From assembly GCA_017961345.1 (NCBI GenBank), contig JAGCXP010000106.1, forward strand, positions 1 to 64,000: a DNA stretch of 64,000 nt, given 5' to 3'. Below are positions 17,645 through 26,487 of this stretch, piece after piece. This DNA is from Bacteroidales bacterium. GTDB lineage: Bacteria; Bacteroidota; Bacteroidia; Bacteroidales; UBA932. The notes beneath the pieces were generated by a model. The model worked only from the letters and a program-made list of their open reading frames with translations, was not told the origin of the DNA and did no database searches. The position numbers and the translations under genes are program-made. The first letter of the stretch is position 1, and each line of letters begins with the position of its first letter.

Positions 17645-18910
17645 ATGTACGCGCTGGCAGACTGCAACAACTTTTTCGCCTCCTGCGAAAGGGTTTTCCG
17701 TCCCGATCTGAACGGAAAGCCGGTCATCGTGCTGAGCAGCAACGACGGCTGTGCGGTGGCCCGCTCGAACGAAGCGAAGGCGCTGGGAATCAAAATGGGA
17801 GACCCGTTCTTCAAGATCCGCGACATTGTCAGCAGAAACAGGGTGGCCGTCTTCTCCAGCAATTTTCCGCTCTACGGAGACATGTCCCGCCGCGTGCAGG
17901 AGGTCCTGCGGACCTTCTCTCCGGCCGTGGAGCAATATTCCATCGACGAGGCGTTCCTGGACCTGAGCGGAATGGAAGGAACCGACTTCGACGCCTACGC
18001 CAAACGGATATCAGCCGCCTGTCGCCGCCTGACGGCCATCCCCGTCTCGGTAGGGATCGCCCCGACGAAGACCCTCGCCAAGATAGCCTCCAAACTTTGT
18101 AAGAAATACCCCAAACTGAAGGGCGGCTGCTATATGTACCGGCCGCAGGACATCGAGAAGGTCCTGAAAAGCTTCCCGGTGGAGGATGTGTGGGGAATCG
18201 GGCGACGCTCGCAGAAGAAACTTACCCAGATGGGAATCCGCACGGCGTGGGATTACCGCAGCCTTTCCGAAGTCGCCGTCCGCAAACTATTCGCCCTGCC
18301 CGGCTATCGTACCTGGCAGGAACTTCGGGGCATTCCCTGTATCGAATTCGAAGATATGGTGGAGCCCAAACAGAGCATCTGCATTTCCCGTTCCTTCGCC
18401 CACGAACTGACCTCCCTGCCGGACCTCAGCGAACAGGTCGCCAACTTTGCGGAAAAGGCCGTCGCCAAACTTCGCAAGCAGGGCTCCCTTGCCGTGGAGA
18501 TGGCGGTTTTCGCGATGACCAACCGCTTCAAGGAGAATCTTCCGCAGACATCCGCCGGCACCGTCATTCAGCTCCCGGATGCTACCGCCGACCATCGCGT
18601 CCTGCTGCTTGCCGCCGTAGAAGCGTGCCGCAAGTTATTCAAGCCCGGTTTTGCCTATAAGAGGGCCGGCGTGGTCATCACCAAACTCATTCAGGAAGAG
18701 GGACATACCCGTTCCCTCTTTTCAGACGCGCAGACCCAGGAAAAAGACGCCCAGCTCTCCCGCGCCATCGACAGCATTCATCGTAGTTTCGGCCCCGGCA
18801 GCATCCTCTTCGGAGTTCAAGGAGATGGACATATCAAGATGGCCCGTGACCATCAGTCCCCCCACTATACCACTCTTTGGGCCGACATACCCGCGGCGAA
18901 GGTGGAGTAA
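17645..18910 (+). CDS. umuC: Y-family translesion DNA polymerase UmuC
   Basis: The 421-residue protein is full length for UmuC. It starts with YALADCNNFFASCERVF (catalytic Asp near residue 6), has the steric and nucleotide-binding VVLSSNDGCAVARS region and the catalytic pair in YSIDEAFLDLS (near residue 100). The C-terminal little-finger part follows, with helix-hairpin-helix residues around VWGIGRRSQKKL. With UmuD it would form an error-prone polymerase used in damage tolerance. A strong terminator hairpin follows 80 bases downstream. Confidence 0.95.
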   Translation: MYALADCNNFFASCERVFRPDLNGKPVIVLSSNDGCAVARSNEAKALGIKMGDPFFKIRDIVSRNRVAVFSSNFPLYGDMSRRVQEVLRTFSPAVEQYSIDEAFLDLSGMEGTDFDAYAKRISAACRRLTAIPVSVGIAPTKTLAKIASKLCKKYPKLKGGCYMYRPQDIEKVLKSFPVEDVWGIGRRSQKKLTQMGIRTAWDYRSLSEVAVRKLFALPGYRTWQELRGIPCIEFEDMVEPKQSICISRSFAHELTSLPDLSEQVANFAEKAVAKLRKQGSLAVEMAVFAMTNRFKENLPQTSAGTVIQLPDATADHRVLLLAAVEACRKLFKPGFAYKRAGVVITKLIQEEGHTRSLFSDAQTQEKDAQLSRAIDSIHRSFGPGSILFGVQGDGHIKMARDHQSPHYTTLWADIPAAKVE

Positions 18911-18937
18911 GCTCAAAAACTTCTTCTGCCCGGCCTG

Positions 18938-18986
18938 CGGCCTAAGACGCACGATGCGGCTGCCAACGGCCTGAGACGCACGATGC
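18938..18986 (+). repeat. Short tandem repeat after umuC
   Basis: Two copies of CGGCCTAAGACGCACGATGC (18938-18957 and 18967-18986; one mismatch) lie 9 bases apart between umuC and its terminator. No function is apparent. Confidence 0.7.
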
Positions 18987-18992
18987 ACGAAC

Positions 18993-19020
18993 AAAAAAAG
19001 CCCGGCGGACCGGGCTTTTT
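18993..19020. terminator. Bidirectional intrinsic terminator (umuC / rubrerythrin)
   Basis: An A-run, stem GCCCGG, loop CGGA, stem CCGGGC and T-run form a symmetrical hairpin that can end transcription of umuC from the left and rubrerythrin from the right. Confidence 0.88.
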
Positions 19021-19035
19021 GTGAGGTGGTAAAAA

Positions 19036-19575
19036 TCAATAGTTCGTCTCGTGAATTTCGAAGAAGGCCTGGGGGTGGGCGCAGACCGGGCAGATGTCGG
19101 GGGCGGAGGTGCCGACGACGATGTGTCCGCAGTTGCGGCATTCCCACACCTTGACGCTGCTCTTGGCGAAGACTTCCTTGCTCTCGACATTCTTCAGAAG
19201 GGCGCGGTACCGCTCTTCGTGGGACTTTTCGATGGCGGCGACGCCCCGGAACTTCGCGGCGAGTTCGGGGAATCCTTCCTCCTCGGCCGTCTTGGCGAAG
19301 CCCTCGTACATGTCAGTCCACTCGTAGTTCTCACCGGCTGCAGCGGCGGCAAGGTTGGAGGCCGTGTCGCCGATGCCCTCCAGTTCCTTGAACCAGAGCT
19401 TGGCGTGTTCCTTTTCGTTCTCGGCCGTCTTTAAAAAGAGGGCGGCAATCTGTTCGAAGCCTTCTTTCTTGGCCTTGGAGGCGAAATAGGTGTACTTGTT
19501 GCGCGCCTGGGACTCTCCCGCAAAGGCGGCTTCCAGATTTTTCTCGGTCTGGGTACCGGCGTACTTGTTTGCCAT
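19036..19575 (-). CDS. rbr: Rubrerythrin
   Basis: The 179-residue protein has a ferritin-like diiron domain with [18 protein letters not shown] (residues 11-28) and a second ExxH-type helix pair ([27 protein letters not shown]), followed by a C-terminal rubredoxin-like domain with CRNCGH and CPVCAH. Rubrerythrin reduces hydrogen peroxide with electrons from NADH via rubredoxin in anaerobes. ATG shares one base with the phosphohexomutase stop (TAATG), so the gene is coupled to it, though the pairing has no obvious metabolic meaning. Confidence 0.95.
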   Translation of the reverse strand: MANKYAGTQTEKNLEAAFAGESQARNKYTYFASKAKKEGFEQIAALFLKTAENEKEHAKLWFKELEGIGDTASNLAAAAAGENYEWTDMYEGFAKTAEEEGFPELAAKFRGVAAIEKSHEERYRALLKNVESKEVFAKSSVKVWECRNCGHIVVGTSAPDICPVCAHPQAFFEIHETNY

Positions 19576-21245
19576 TAGAGTGCGAATTGTTTTTTGAGGG
19601 TGTCAATCTTGGAGGCGGCATCGGAGCCGTGGGCGCCGAAGTAGAACTTGATCTTCGGCTCGGTGCCGGAAGGACGTACGGAGACGACATCGCCTTCTTC
19701 GCTGAAGAACTGGAGCACGTTGCTCTTCGGAAGACCTGTCTTCTCGGGCTGGTTGTAGTCGATGACCTTTACGACAGGGGAGCCGGCGAGGTCTTTCGGG
19801 GGATTCGACCGCATGTTGCTCATAATGGAGGCGATTTCCTCGACGCCGGATTTACCCTTGCGCACGAGCGAGACGAGCCCTTCGCGATAGACGCCGTATT
19901 CCTGGTAAATCTTCTGCATCAATTGGAAGAGGGTAAGCCCCTGATCGGCTGCCCAGCAGGCGCATTCCGCAATGGTGCAGCACGCCACGGGCGCATCCTT
20001 GTCGCGGACGAATTCGCCCACGTTGAAGCCGTAACTCTCTTCGCCGCCGCACACGAAGGTCTTCTTGCCCTCGTTGGCCTTGACAACCTCGGCGATGTAC
20101 TTGAAGCCGGTGAGCACGTTGAACACCTCTACGCCGAAGGAGTTTGCGATGGCGCGGAGCAGTTCGGAGGTCACGATGGTCTTCACGATGTACTGTTTGC
20201 CGTCGAGGCGGCCGAGTTCTTTCCAGCGGTTGAGAATGTAATAGGTCATCAGGGCTGCGGTCTGGTTGCCGTTGAAGAGCACCATCTTGCCGTCGTTGTC
20301 ACGCACGGCGATACCCATACGGTCGGCATCCGGATCGGAAGCCAGCACGAGGTCGGCTCCTTCACGGTCGGCCACTTCGATGGCCATTTTCAGGGCGGAG
20401 GGCTCCTCCGGGTTGGGGGAGGCGACCGTCGGGAAGTTGCCGTCGTTGACATCCTGCTCGGGGACGTGGAGGACATGTTTCATGCCCAGACGGTCGAGCG
20501 CCATCGGAACGAGGCGGACACCGGTGCCGTGGAGCGGGGTATAGACAATCTTGATTTTGTCCTGATTGCGGGAAATGCTGCCCGGGGAGAGCATCAGGGA
20601 GAGGATGTCGTGCAGATAGCTTTCATCCATTTCCGCTCCCATCTTCTTGATAAACCCAGCCTTCACGCCAGCATCGGGGGTGAACTTCACCATTTCGGGA
20701 CCGGTGATGGCCGCCACTTCGGCGACGACGTCCTTGTCCACCGGAGAGGTAATCTGTCCGCCATCGGCCCAGAAGACCTTGTAGCCGTTGTATTCACGGG
20801 GATTGTGGGAGGCCGTGACCATTACGCCGGCCTGGGCGCCCATCTTGCGGATGGAGTAGCTGAGTTCGGGCGTGGGACGCAGGGCGTCGAAAATATACAC
20901 GTTGATGCCGTTGGCGGAAAGCACGTCGGCCGTGATTTGGGCGAATTCATCGCTGCGCAGACGGCAGTCATAGGAGATGCAGACGCTGATCTCGCCCTTG
21001 CAGTGTTTCTTGATATAGTTGGCAAGCCCCTGGGTGGCCATGCCGACGGTGTATTGGTTCATGCGGTTGGTACCGACGCCCATGATGCCGCGCAGGCCGC
21101 CCGTACCGAATTCCAGATTGCGGTAGAAAGCGTCTTCCAGGGCCGTGGGGTCCTCTTTTTTCATACGGAGGATTTCATCCTTGGTCGCAGCGTCGAAGTT
21201 GCCGTCGAGCCACGCCTGAGCAGTTTCCAGATAGGTTCTTTCCAT
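19575..21245 (-). CDS. Phosphoglucomutase/phosphomannomutase family protein
   Basis: The 556-residue alpha-D-phosphohexomutase has all the key loops: [13 protein letters not shown] (phosphoserine Ser near residue 142), [10 protein letters not shown] (Mg2+ binding, near 307), GGEESYGF (sugar binding, near 399) and [12 protein letters not shown] (phosphate binding, near 518). It interconverts hexose-1- and hexose-6-phosphates. Length and the N-terminal [10 protein letters not shown] segment fit the PgcA-like long group that acts mainly on glucose phosphates; the preferred sugar cannot be settled from sequence. It is the first gene of a two-gene unit with rubrerythrin. Confidence 0.93.
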   Translation of the reverse strand: MERTYLETAQAWLDGNFDAATKDEILRMKKEDPTALEDAFYRNLEFGTGGLRGIMGVGTNRMNQYTVGMATQGLANYIKKHCKGEISVCISYDCRLRSDEFAQITADVLSANGINVYIFDALRPTPELSYSIRKMGAQAGVMVTASHNPREYNGYKVFWADGGQITSPVDKDVVAEVAAITGPEMVKFTPDAGVKAGFIKKMGAEMDESYLHDILSLMLSPGSISRNQDKIKIVYTPLHGTGVRLVPMALDRLGMKHVLHVPEQDVNDGNFPTVASPNPEEPSALKMAIEVADREGADLVLASDPDADRMGIAVRDNDGKMVLFNGNQTAALMTYYILNRWKELGRLDGKQYIVKTIVTSELLRAIANSFGVEVFNVLTGFKYIAEVVKANEGKKTFVCGGEESYGFNVGEFVRDKDAPVACCTIAECACWAADQGLTLFQLMQKIYQEYGVYREGLVSLVRKGKSGVEEIASIMSNMRSNPPKDLAGSPVVKVIDYNQPEKTGLPKSNVLQFFSEEGDVVSVRPSGTEPKIKFYFGAHGSDAASKIDTLKKQFAL

Positions 21246-21299
21246 AATTATTGAGATTAAAGATTATTCTTGTCCGGCCGTGTCAAGCCATGTTTCCTA

Positions 21300-21307
21300 C
21301 AAATTTA
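21300..21307 (-). promoter_or_regulatory. Predicted -7 box for the phosphohexomutase-rubrerythrin unit
   Basis: Minus strand TAAATTTG, 54 bases before the ATG at 21245. It matches TAnnTTTG but no clear -33 box is present. Confidence 0.4.
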
Positions 21308-21339
21308 ACGAAATATCCGATAAAAACGAAAATAATTCT

Positions 21340-21347
21340 TAATTTTG
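21340..21347 (+). promoter_or_regulatory. Predicted -7 box for the zinc-protease operon
   Basis: TAATTTTG, 24 bases before ATG 21372, in the AT-rich gap shared with the divergent phosphohexomutase gene. The -33 region is weak. Confidence 0.45.
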
Positions 21348-21371
21348 TAAAGAAAACCATTTGAAAAAAAG

Positions 21372-22049
21372 ATGAATATCTGGATTATACTCATTGGCGT
21401 GATGGTGGCGAGCTACCTGATTCAGGCCGTGCTCAACTCCAAGTTCGACAAGTATTCCAAAGTGCCCTCCCGGGGCGGTCTGACCGGCGCTCAGGTGGCG
21501 CAGAAAATGCTTTCCGACCATGGTATCGACAACGTGAAGGTGACTTGCATCAAGGGACGCCTGACCGACCATTTCAATCCCGTGAATATGACGGTCAACC
21601 TCAGCGAAGGCGTGTATCATTCCGATTCGATTGCCGCGGCCGCCATTGCCGCCCACGAATGCGGTCATGCCGTCCAGCACGCGGAGGGGTACGCCCCGCT
21701 GAAAATGCGCAGTGCCCTCGTGCCCGTGGTCAGTTTTGCCAACAACGTCGTCTCCTGGGTCCTGCTCATCGGCGTGATTCTCGTGGAGCGTTTTCCTTCC
21801 ATCCTCTGGGCAGGCATCGCGCTCTTTGCCATGACCACCCTCTTTTCGTTCATCACCCTGCCGGTGGAGGTGAACGCCAGTTCCCGGGCCGTTCAGTGGC
21901 TGGATGAGAGCCGGATTGCGGATGGTGAAACGCGTGGGATGGCGAAAGATGCCCTGCATTGGGCTGCCTATACCTACGTGATAGCCGCCCTGGGTTCGCT
22001 GGCCACGCTGCTGTATTATATCTCCATCGCTAACAGTTCCCGCCGATGA
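21372..22049 (+). CDS. Membrane zinc metallopeptidase (YugP family)
   Basis: The 225-residue protein contains AAHECGHAVQHAEGY near residue 95, an HExxH zinc site, set between hydrophobic helices (about 3-20, 115-135, 140-165 and 200-220). This is the pattern of the YugP-type membrane-bound zinc peptidases. Substrate and physiological role are unknown. The TGA overlaps the next ATG (ATGA), coupling it to the HAD phosphatase. It heads a three-gene unit that ends with the TamL-like outer-membrane lipoprotein. Confidence 0.88.
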   Translation: MNIWIILIGVMVASYLIQAVLNSKFDKYSKVPSRGGLTGAQVAQKMLSDHGIDNVKVTCIKGRLTDHFNPVNMTVNLSEGVYHSDSIAAAAIAAHECGHAVQHAEGYAPLKMRSALVPVVSFANNVVSWVLLIGVILVERFPSILWAGIALFAMTTLFSFITLPVEVNASSRAVQWLDESRIADGETRGMAKDALHWAAYTYVIAALGSLATLLYYISIANSSRR

Positions 22050-22714
22050 ATTCCCGCGGTCTGGTGATTTTCGACCTCGACGGGACGATCCTCGACACCT
22101 TGCCCGACCTCGGTGAAGCCGTCAATTACGCCCTGAGAAAGCGGGGATTGCCGGAACACACCCTCTCCGAGTACCGCGATATGGTCGGGTCGGGGATCCG
22201 CAAACTCTGCGCCCTGGCTCTGGGAGGGGAGTCCGACCCGCGTCTGGGAGAGTCCCTGAAGGATTTTAAGGAATTTTACGTTTCCCATATCGATGTTCAT
22301 ACCCGCCCCTATGAGGGGATGCCCGCGCTGATAGAGGCCCTGCAAAAGGACAGCGTGGCCGTGGCTGTCGCTTCCAACAAATTCCGGGAAGGTGCCCTGC
22401 GTCTGTGCCGCCGATTTTATCCCTCCATTCCGGATGAGTGGGTGCTAGGCGACGAGGCAGGCCTGCGATTGAAACCTGCCACCGATATGATTGAGGCCCT
22501 GGCGGGAAAATTTCCGCCGGATACGCCCGTCATCATGGTGGGGGATGCCTGGACCGACATCGAGGCGGGGAAAGCTTTCGGTTGCAAGACGATTGGCGTG
22601 AGTTGGGGCTACCGCTATACCGAGGCCCTTTATGAAGCCGGAGCGGATGCGGTCGTGGATACGGTCGGACAGTTGGCCGAGCGCCTGAAACAGTTTCTAA
22701 GTTCTGCCGTCTAG
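22046..22714 (+). CDS. HAD-family phosphatase, phosphoglycolate phosphatase-like
   Basis: The 222-residue enzyme has HAD motif I VIFDLDGTILDTLPDL (nucleophile Asp near residue 8), a helical cap, motif III Lys in GLRLKPAT, and motif IV MVGDAWTDIEAGKAFG. The sequence is closest to the Gph/phosphoglycolate phosphatase group, which removes 2-phosphoglycolate from DNA repair and oxidative metabolism, but the same signature is shared by related phosphatases. It is translationally coupled to the upstream protease gene and lies 2 bases before the TamL-like gene. Confidence 0.85.
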   Translation: MNSRGLVIFDLDGTILDTLPDLGEAVNYALRKRGLPEHTLSEYRDMVGSGIRKLCALALGGESDPRLGESLKDFKEFYVSHIDVHTRPYEGMPALIEALQKDSVAVAVASNKFREGALRLCRRFYPSIPDEWVLGDEAGLRLKPATDMIEALAGKFPPDTPVIMVGDAWTDIEAGKAFGCKTIGVSWGYRYTEALYEAGADAVVDTVGQLAERLKQFLSSAV

Positions 22715-22716
22715 AC

Positions 22717-24948
22717 GTGTCCGTTTGCCGTCATACCGTTGTCCGCGCCGGGGGAGTCCTCCTGGCTGCTTTGCTTTTTTTGCAAAGTTGCAGTACGACA
22801 AAGATGCTTCCGGAAGGGACCTATCGTCTGGCCAAAAACAAAATCGTCGTAACCAACGACAAGAAGTTCAATCCCCAGAGCCTGGTGCCCTATCTCAAGC
22901 AGCGCGAGAATGCTTCCGGCATTTTCGGCTGGAAACCGATGCTGCTGCTCTACAATACTCAGAACGGAAAGGGCGGTGGCTGGGACAAGTTCGTCCAGAA
23001 ACTGGGCGATCCGCCGGTCGTATTCGAGGAGGGACTCGTACAGCCCACGGAACGCAATCTCAAGGGACATCTGGACTACATCGGCTATTACAATTCGACG
23101 GTTGAGAGCGAGATTAACTACAAGGGCAGGGAGGCTTTCGTTACCTACAAAGTGACGCTCGGCAATCGGATTACGGTTGATTCGGTTGCATTCGAATTGC
23201 CTGAAAACGAGGAATTCCGGAATGCTTTCCTCGCCGATTCCAGTCATGTCACCATTCACAAAGGCAGTTTCCTTTCGGAAGAAGCGCTCAGCCAGGAAGC
23301 CGCGCGCAGCAGTGAATATCTGCGCACGCAGGGGTATTATGGTTTTTCCAAGACTCATTTTCTCTTCGAGGCGGACACGCTGACCCGGCCGGGGCACGCG
23401 CTCCTGACCTTGCGTATCAATGAATACAGCAGCGGCGAAAATGCGGACAGCGTTTCCTCTTCCATAGAAAAGTTCCGTTTCGGGCCGGTCAATATCGATT
23501 ATCCCAAACGACTGAAGTTTCGGGAAAGCGTCCTGCGCGGTCTGAATACCATCAAACCTGGCGAAATCTACAACGAAAAAGCTGTCAACAATACCTATTC
23601 CCGCCTTTCCCAGGTCCCGCTTTTCAGCTCGGTCAACATCGAAACGAGCGTGGGGGAAGACGGACGGGTACACAGCAACATCAAACTCTCGCAGTCCCGA
23701 CTCCAGGGGATTAAGTTGGGGCTTGAGGCCTCCGCCAACGCCAACTGGCTCTTCAGCGTTTCTCCGCAGATCACCTATTTCCACAAGAATATCTTCGGGG
23801 GCGGTGAGGTGTTGAACGTCAGCCTGATGACCAAGCATCAGTTTATGTTCAAAAGCGATGTGGCGAGCAATGAGGTGGTCGTCGGAGTGGGGCTTCGTTT
23901 CCCAAAATTCGTGTTTCTGCCCTATAGCGCATTTCCGGGCCGGATGCCGCATACGGATATCAAACTGAGTTTCAGTTATCAGCGCCGGCCGGAATTCGAG
24001 CGGATTCTCTTTTCGGGCTCCTTCGGCTATGTGGGAACGGTCGGGGACTATTTCAGTTATCAGTTCAACCCGCTCCAGCTCAACCTGGTACGCGTCCCTT
24101 TTCTGGATCCGACTTTCGTACAGAAGATGTCGGCCAATCCTTTCCTGATTTATTCTTTCTCGGAACAGATTGACCTGGGAATGGGCGGGACGCTGTTGTA
24201 CAAGACCAATCCGGCCATCAACCCCAAGACCAGTTACTTCTGGTCCCGTCTGCACTTCAACCTCTCCGGCAATCTCGTCTCTCTCTTCAATTCGCTGATG
24301 CCCTTCGCGCCGGATGATGGTACCGGATATCCGAGACGGCTTCTTTTCGGTATGCCCTACAGCCAGTATGTTCGGGCGGAATGGTCTGTCGGTCAGGTAT
24401 TCCGCTTCGGCCGGGATGACAGGCAGGCGGTGGCGCTGCGCTTTTTAATCGGTGCCGGCGTGGGCTATGGCAATTCCTCCACCATGCCCTTTGACAAGAT
24501 GTTCTACGCCGGCGGAGCCAACAGCATGCGGGGTTGGCAGGTGCGTACGCTCGGTCCCGGAACTGCCCAACCCTACGCGTACTTTGTCGTTCCCAGCCAG
24601 GTTGCCGCCGCAAAAGTAGAATTCAATGCCGAATATCGTTTCCCGATTTTCTGGAAATTCGAGGGAGCCGCGTTCGTGGATGTCGGAAATATTTATGAAA
24701 TCTTTACCAAGACCCATGAACAGTTCTTCGTGTTGGATACTGCCGCCGCTTTCTCCTTCGACCATCTGGAGAGCCTTGCGGCCAACTGGGGCCTGGGCTT
24801 GCGTCTCGATTTGGATTTCCTGCTGCTTCGGCTGGATGTGGGCTTCCGTTTCCACGATCCCGTTCGCGAGAAGAAGTGGCTCGGTTTCAAGGAAATGTTC
24901 TCGGCAAACGGTTGTGCCATCCACTTCGGCATCGGCTATCCCTTCTAG
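22717..24948 (+). CDS. BamA/TamA-family outer-membrane lipoprotein (TamL-like)
   Basis: The 743-residue protein has a lipoprotein signal (hydrophobic core then LQSCSTTK, lipidated Cys near residue 26), POTRA-like modules (about 30-330) and a C-terminal 16-strand type Omp85 barrel that contains the conserved GGANSMRGWQ loop (near residue 605) and ends in an aromatic residue (YPF). Bacteroidota commonly carry such a lipidated TamA homologue that helps insert or export proteins at the outer membrane with TamB. No tamB gene is visible nearby. The start codon is GTG, 2 bases after the preceding stop. Confidence 0.87.
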   Translation: MSVCRHTVVRAGGVLLAALLFLQSCSTTKMLPEGTYRLAKNKIVVTNDKKFNPQSLVPYLKQRENASGIFGWKPMLLLYNTQNGKGGGWDKFVQKLGDPPVVFEEGLVQPTERNLKGHLDYIGYYNSTVESEINYKGREAFVTYKVTLGNRITVDSVAFELPENEEFRNAFLADSSHVTIHKGSFLSEEALSQEAARSSEYLRTQGYYGFSKTHFLFEADTLTRPGHALLTLRINEYSSGENADSVSSSIEKFRFGPVNIDYPKRLKFRESVLRGLNTIKPGEIYNEKAVNNTYSRLSQVPLFSSVNIETSVGEDGRVHSNIKLSQSRLQGIKLGLEASANANWLFSVSPQITYFHKNIFGGGEVLNVSLMTKHQFMFKSDVASNEVVVGVGLRFPKFVFLPYSAFPGRMPHTDIKLSFSYQRRPEFERILFSGSFGYVGTVGDYFSYQFNPLQLNLVRVPFLDPTFVQKMSANPFLIYSFSEQIDLGMGGTLLYKTNPAINPKTSYFWSRLHFNLSGNLVSLFNSLMPFAPDDGTGYPRRLLFGMPYSQYVRAEWSVGQVFRFGRDDRQAVALRFLIGAGVGYGNSSTMPFDKMFYAGGANSMRGWQVRTLGPGTAQPYAYFVVPSQVAAAKVEFNAEYRFPIFWKFEGAAFVDVGNIYEIFTKTHEQFFVLDTAAAFSFDHLESLAANWGLGLRLDLDFLLLRLDVGFRFHDPVREKKWLGFKEMFSANGCAIHFGIGYPF

Positions 24949-24954
24949 GATGTT

Positions 24955-24987
24955 CTTTGTTTAAAAGACTGATTATTCGTATCTTTG
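24955..24987 (+). promoter_or_regulatory. cstA promoter
   Basis: -33 box CTTTG (24955-24959) and -7 box TATCTTTG (24980-24987) with a 20-base spacer, 21 bases before ATG. A clear consensus match, showing that cstA is transcribed separately from the TamL-like gene. Confidence 0.72.
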
Positions 24988-25008
24988 CACGTCTAAATTT
25001 AAGAGACC

Positions 25009-26478
25009 ATGTTTTCTTTTCTGCTCAGTGTCGTCGCCCTCATCCTTGGCTATGTGCTTTACGGGCGTTTCGTTTCGCACGTCGTCCGCGCCGATTCCTC
25101 CCGTCTGACGCCTGCCATCGTGCAGAATGACGGTGTGGACTTCATTCCGATGCCTACGTGGAAGGTGTTTATGATCCAGTTCCTGAACATCGCCGGCACC
25201 GGACCGATTTTCGGTGCCATCATGGGAGCCAAATTCGGCCCTGCCAGTTATCTCTGGATTGTCTTCGGCTGTATCTTCGCCGGAGCTGTCCACGACTACC
25301 TCAGCGGCATGGCGATGCTGCGTCAGGGCGGTGTTTCCTATAACGAAATGATTGGAAACATTTTTGGCGAAAAGGCCCGCGTGCTCGTCTCTATTCTGGT
25401 AACGGCTCTGCTGCTGCTGGTGGGCGCCGTCTTCGTTTACAGTCCGGCCATCATCCTTGGCGCGCTGGCTTCCGTCTTCGAGAACCCGACCTCATCCATG
25501 ATGTTCTGGGTGGTGGTCATCTTCTTCTATTACCTGGTGGCCTCTCTGCTTCCAATCGACAAGATTATCGGACGGATTTACCCCTTCTTCGCCCTCTGTA
25601 TTCTTTTCATGGCGGTCGGCCTGCTGGTCAGCCTGCTGATTCACTGGCCCGCGATTCCCGAACTTTGGGAGGGGCTGGGGAACCGCCTTCCCAGCCTGGG
25701 CGTCAGCGGACAGGATCTTTTCCCTTGCCTGTTCGTGACCGTTGCCTGTGGCGCTATCAGTGGTTTCCATGCCACCCAGAGCCCGCTCATGGCCCGTTGC
25801 CTCAAGGATGAGAAGTACGGCCGCCCTGTTTTTTATGGCTCGATGATTACCGAAGGTCTCGTTGCGTTGATCTGGGCTGCCGTGAGTTCCTGGTTCTTCT
25901 TTGACGGGGGAATGGCCGAGACCGGAGCCCTGAACGCGCAGGCGCCGACCGTCGTTCAGGCCGTTGCCAAGCACTGGCTGGGAGTTGTCGGTGGCATTCT
26001 CGCCATCATCGGCGTGGTTGCGGCTCCGATTACGACTGGAGATACCGCCCTGCGCAGCGCCCGTCTGATGATTGCGGATTTCTTCCACTACGACCAGCGG
26101 CCCATCAAGAACCGTCTTGTGATTACGATTCCTGTCTTTGCAGCGACCATTGCTCTTCTTTGGTTCAATATGTCTGACGCCCAGGGATTCAATAATATCT
26201 GGCGTTACTTCGGCTGGCTCAACCAGACTCTGGCCTGCTTCACCCTCTGGGCATTGACCCAGTGGCTCTATGTCCGTTCGGAAAAGCCGTATTTCTTGAT
26301 TACGCTGCTGCCCGCCCTCTTTATGAGTGCGGTGTGCGTGAGTTTCATCCTGGTGGATAAGATGGGCTTCGGCGTTCCTTCCGCCGTGATTCCCTATATC
26401 GCTTCCGCAACGGCCGCCCTGGCCGCCGTGCTGTTCTTCGTGCTGAACCGGAAGACCCGAAGGGACGGGGTACTCTGA
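25009..26478 (+). CDS. cstA: Carbon starvation protein CstA family transporter
   Basis: The 489-residue protein is very hydrophobic with about 13-15 predicted helices and has the family landmarks near the N-terminus: FVSHVVRAD, the GTGPIFGAIMGA segment (about residues 62-73) and WIVFGCIFAGAVHDYLSG. CstA members carry peptides or pyruvate across the inner membrane in other bacteria; which applies here is unknown. This is the shorter form typical of Bacteroidota. It converges on trkA with a 9-base gap and no obvious terminator. Confidence 0.92.
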   Translation: MFSFLLSVVALILGYVLYGRFVSHVVRADSSRLTPAIVQNDGVDFIPMPTWKVFMIQFLNIAGTGPIFGAIMGAKFGPASYLWIVFGCIFAGAVHDYLSGMAMLRQGGVSYNEMIGNIFGEKARVLVSILVTALLLLVGAVFVYSPAIILGALASVFENPTSSMMFWVVVIFFYYLVASLLPIDKIIGRIYPFFALCILFMAVGLLVSLLIHWPAIPELWEGLGNRLPSLGVSGQDLFPCLFVTVACGAISGFHATQSPLMARCLKDEKYGRPVFYGSMITEGLVALIWAAVSSWFFFDGGMAETGALNAQAPTVVQAVAKHWLGVVGGILAIIGVVAAPITTGDTALRSARLMIADFFHYDQRPIKNRLVITIPVFAATIALLWFNMSDAQGFNNIWRYFGWLNQTLACFTLWALTQWLYVRSEKPYFLITLLPALFMSAVCVSFILVDKMGFGVPSAVIPYIASATAALAAVLFFVLNRKTRRDGVL

Positions 26479-26487
26479 TCCCGGCTT

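Noticed and set aside
19569..21254. A 561-codon open frame on the plus strand
   Set aside because: Covers the phosphohexomutase gene exactly in antisense; no promoter and no motif.
24949..25008. cstA as part of the TamL operon
   Set aside because: A consensus promoter lies between the two genes, so separate transcription is more likely.
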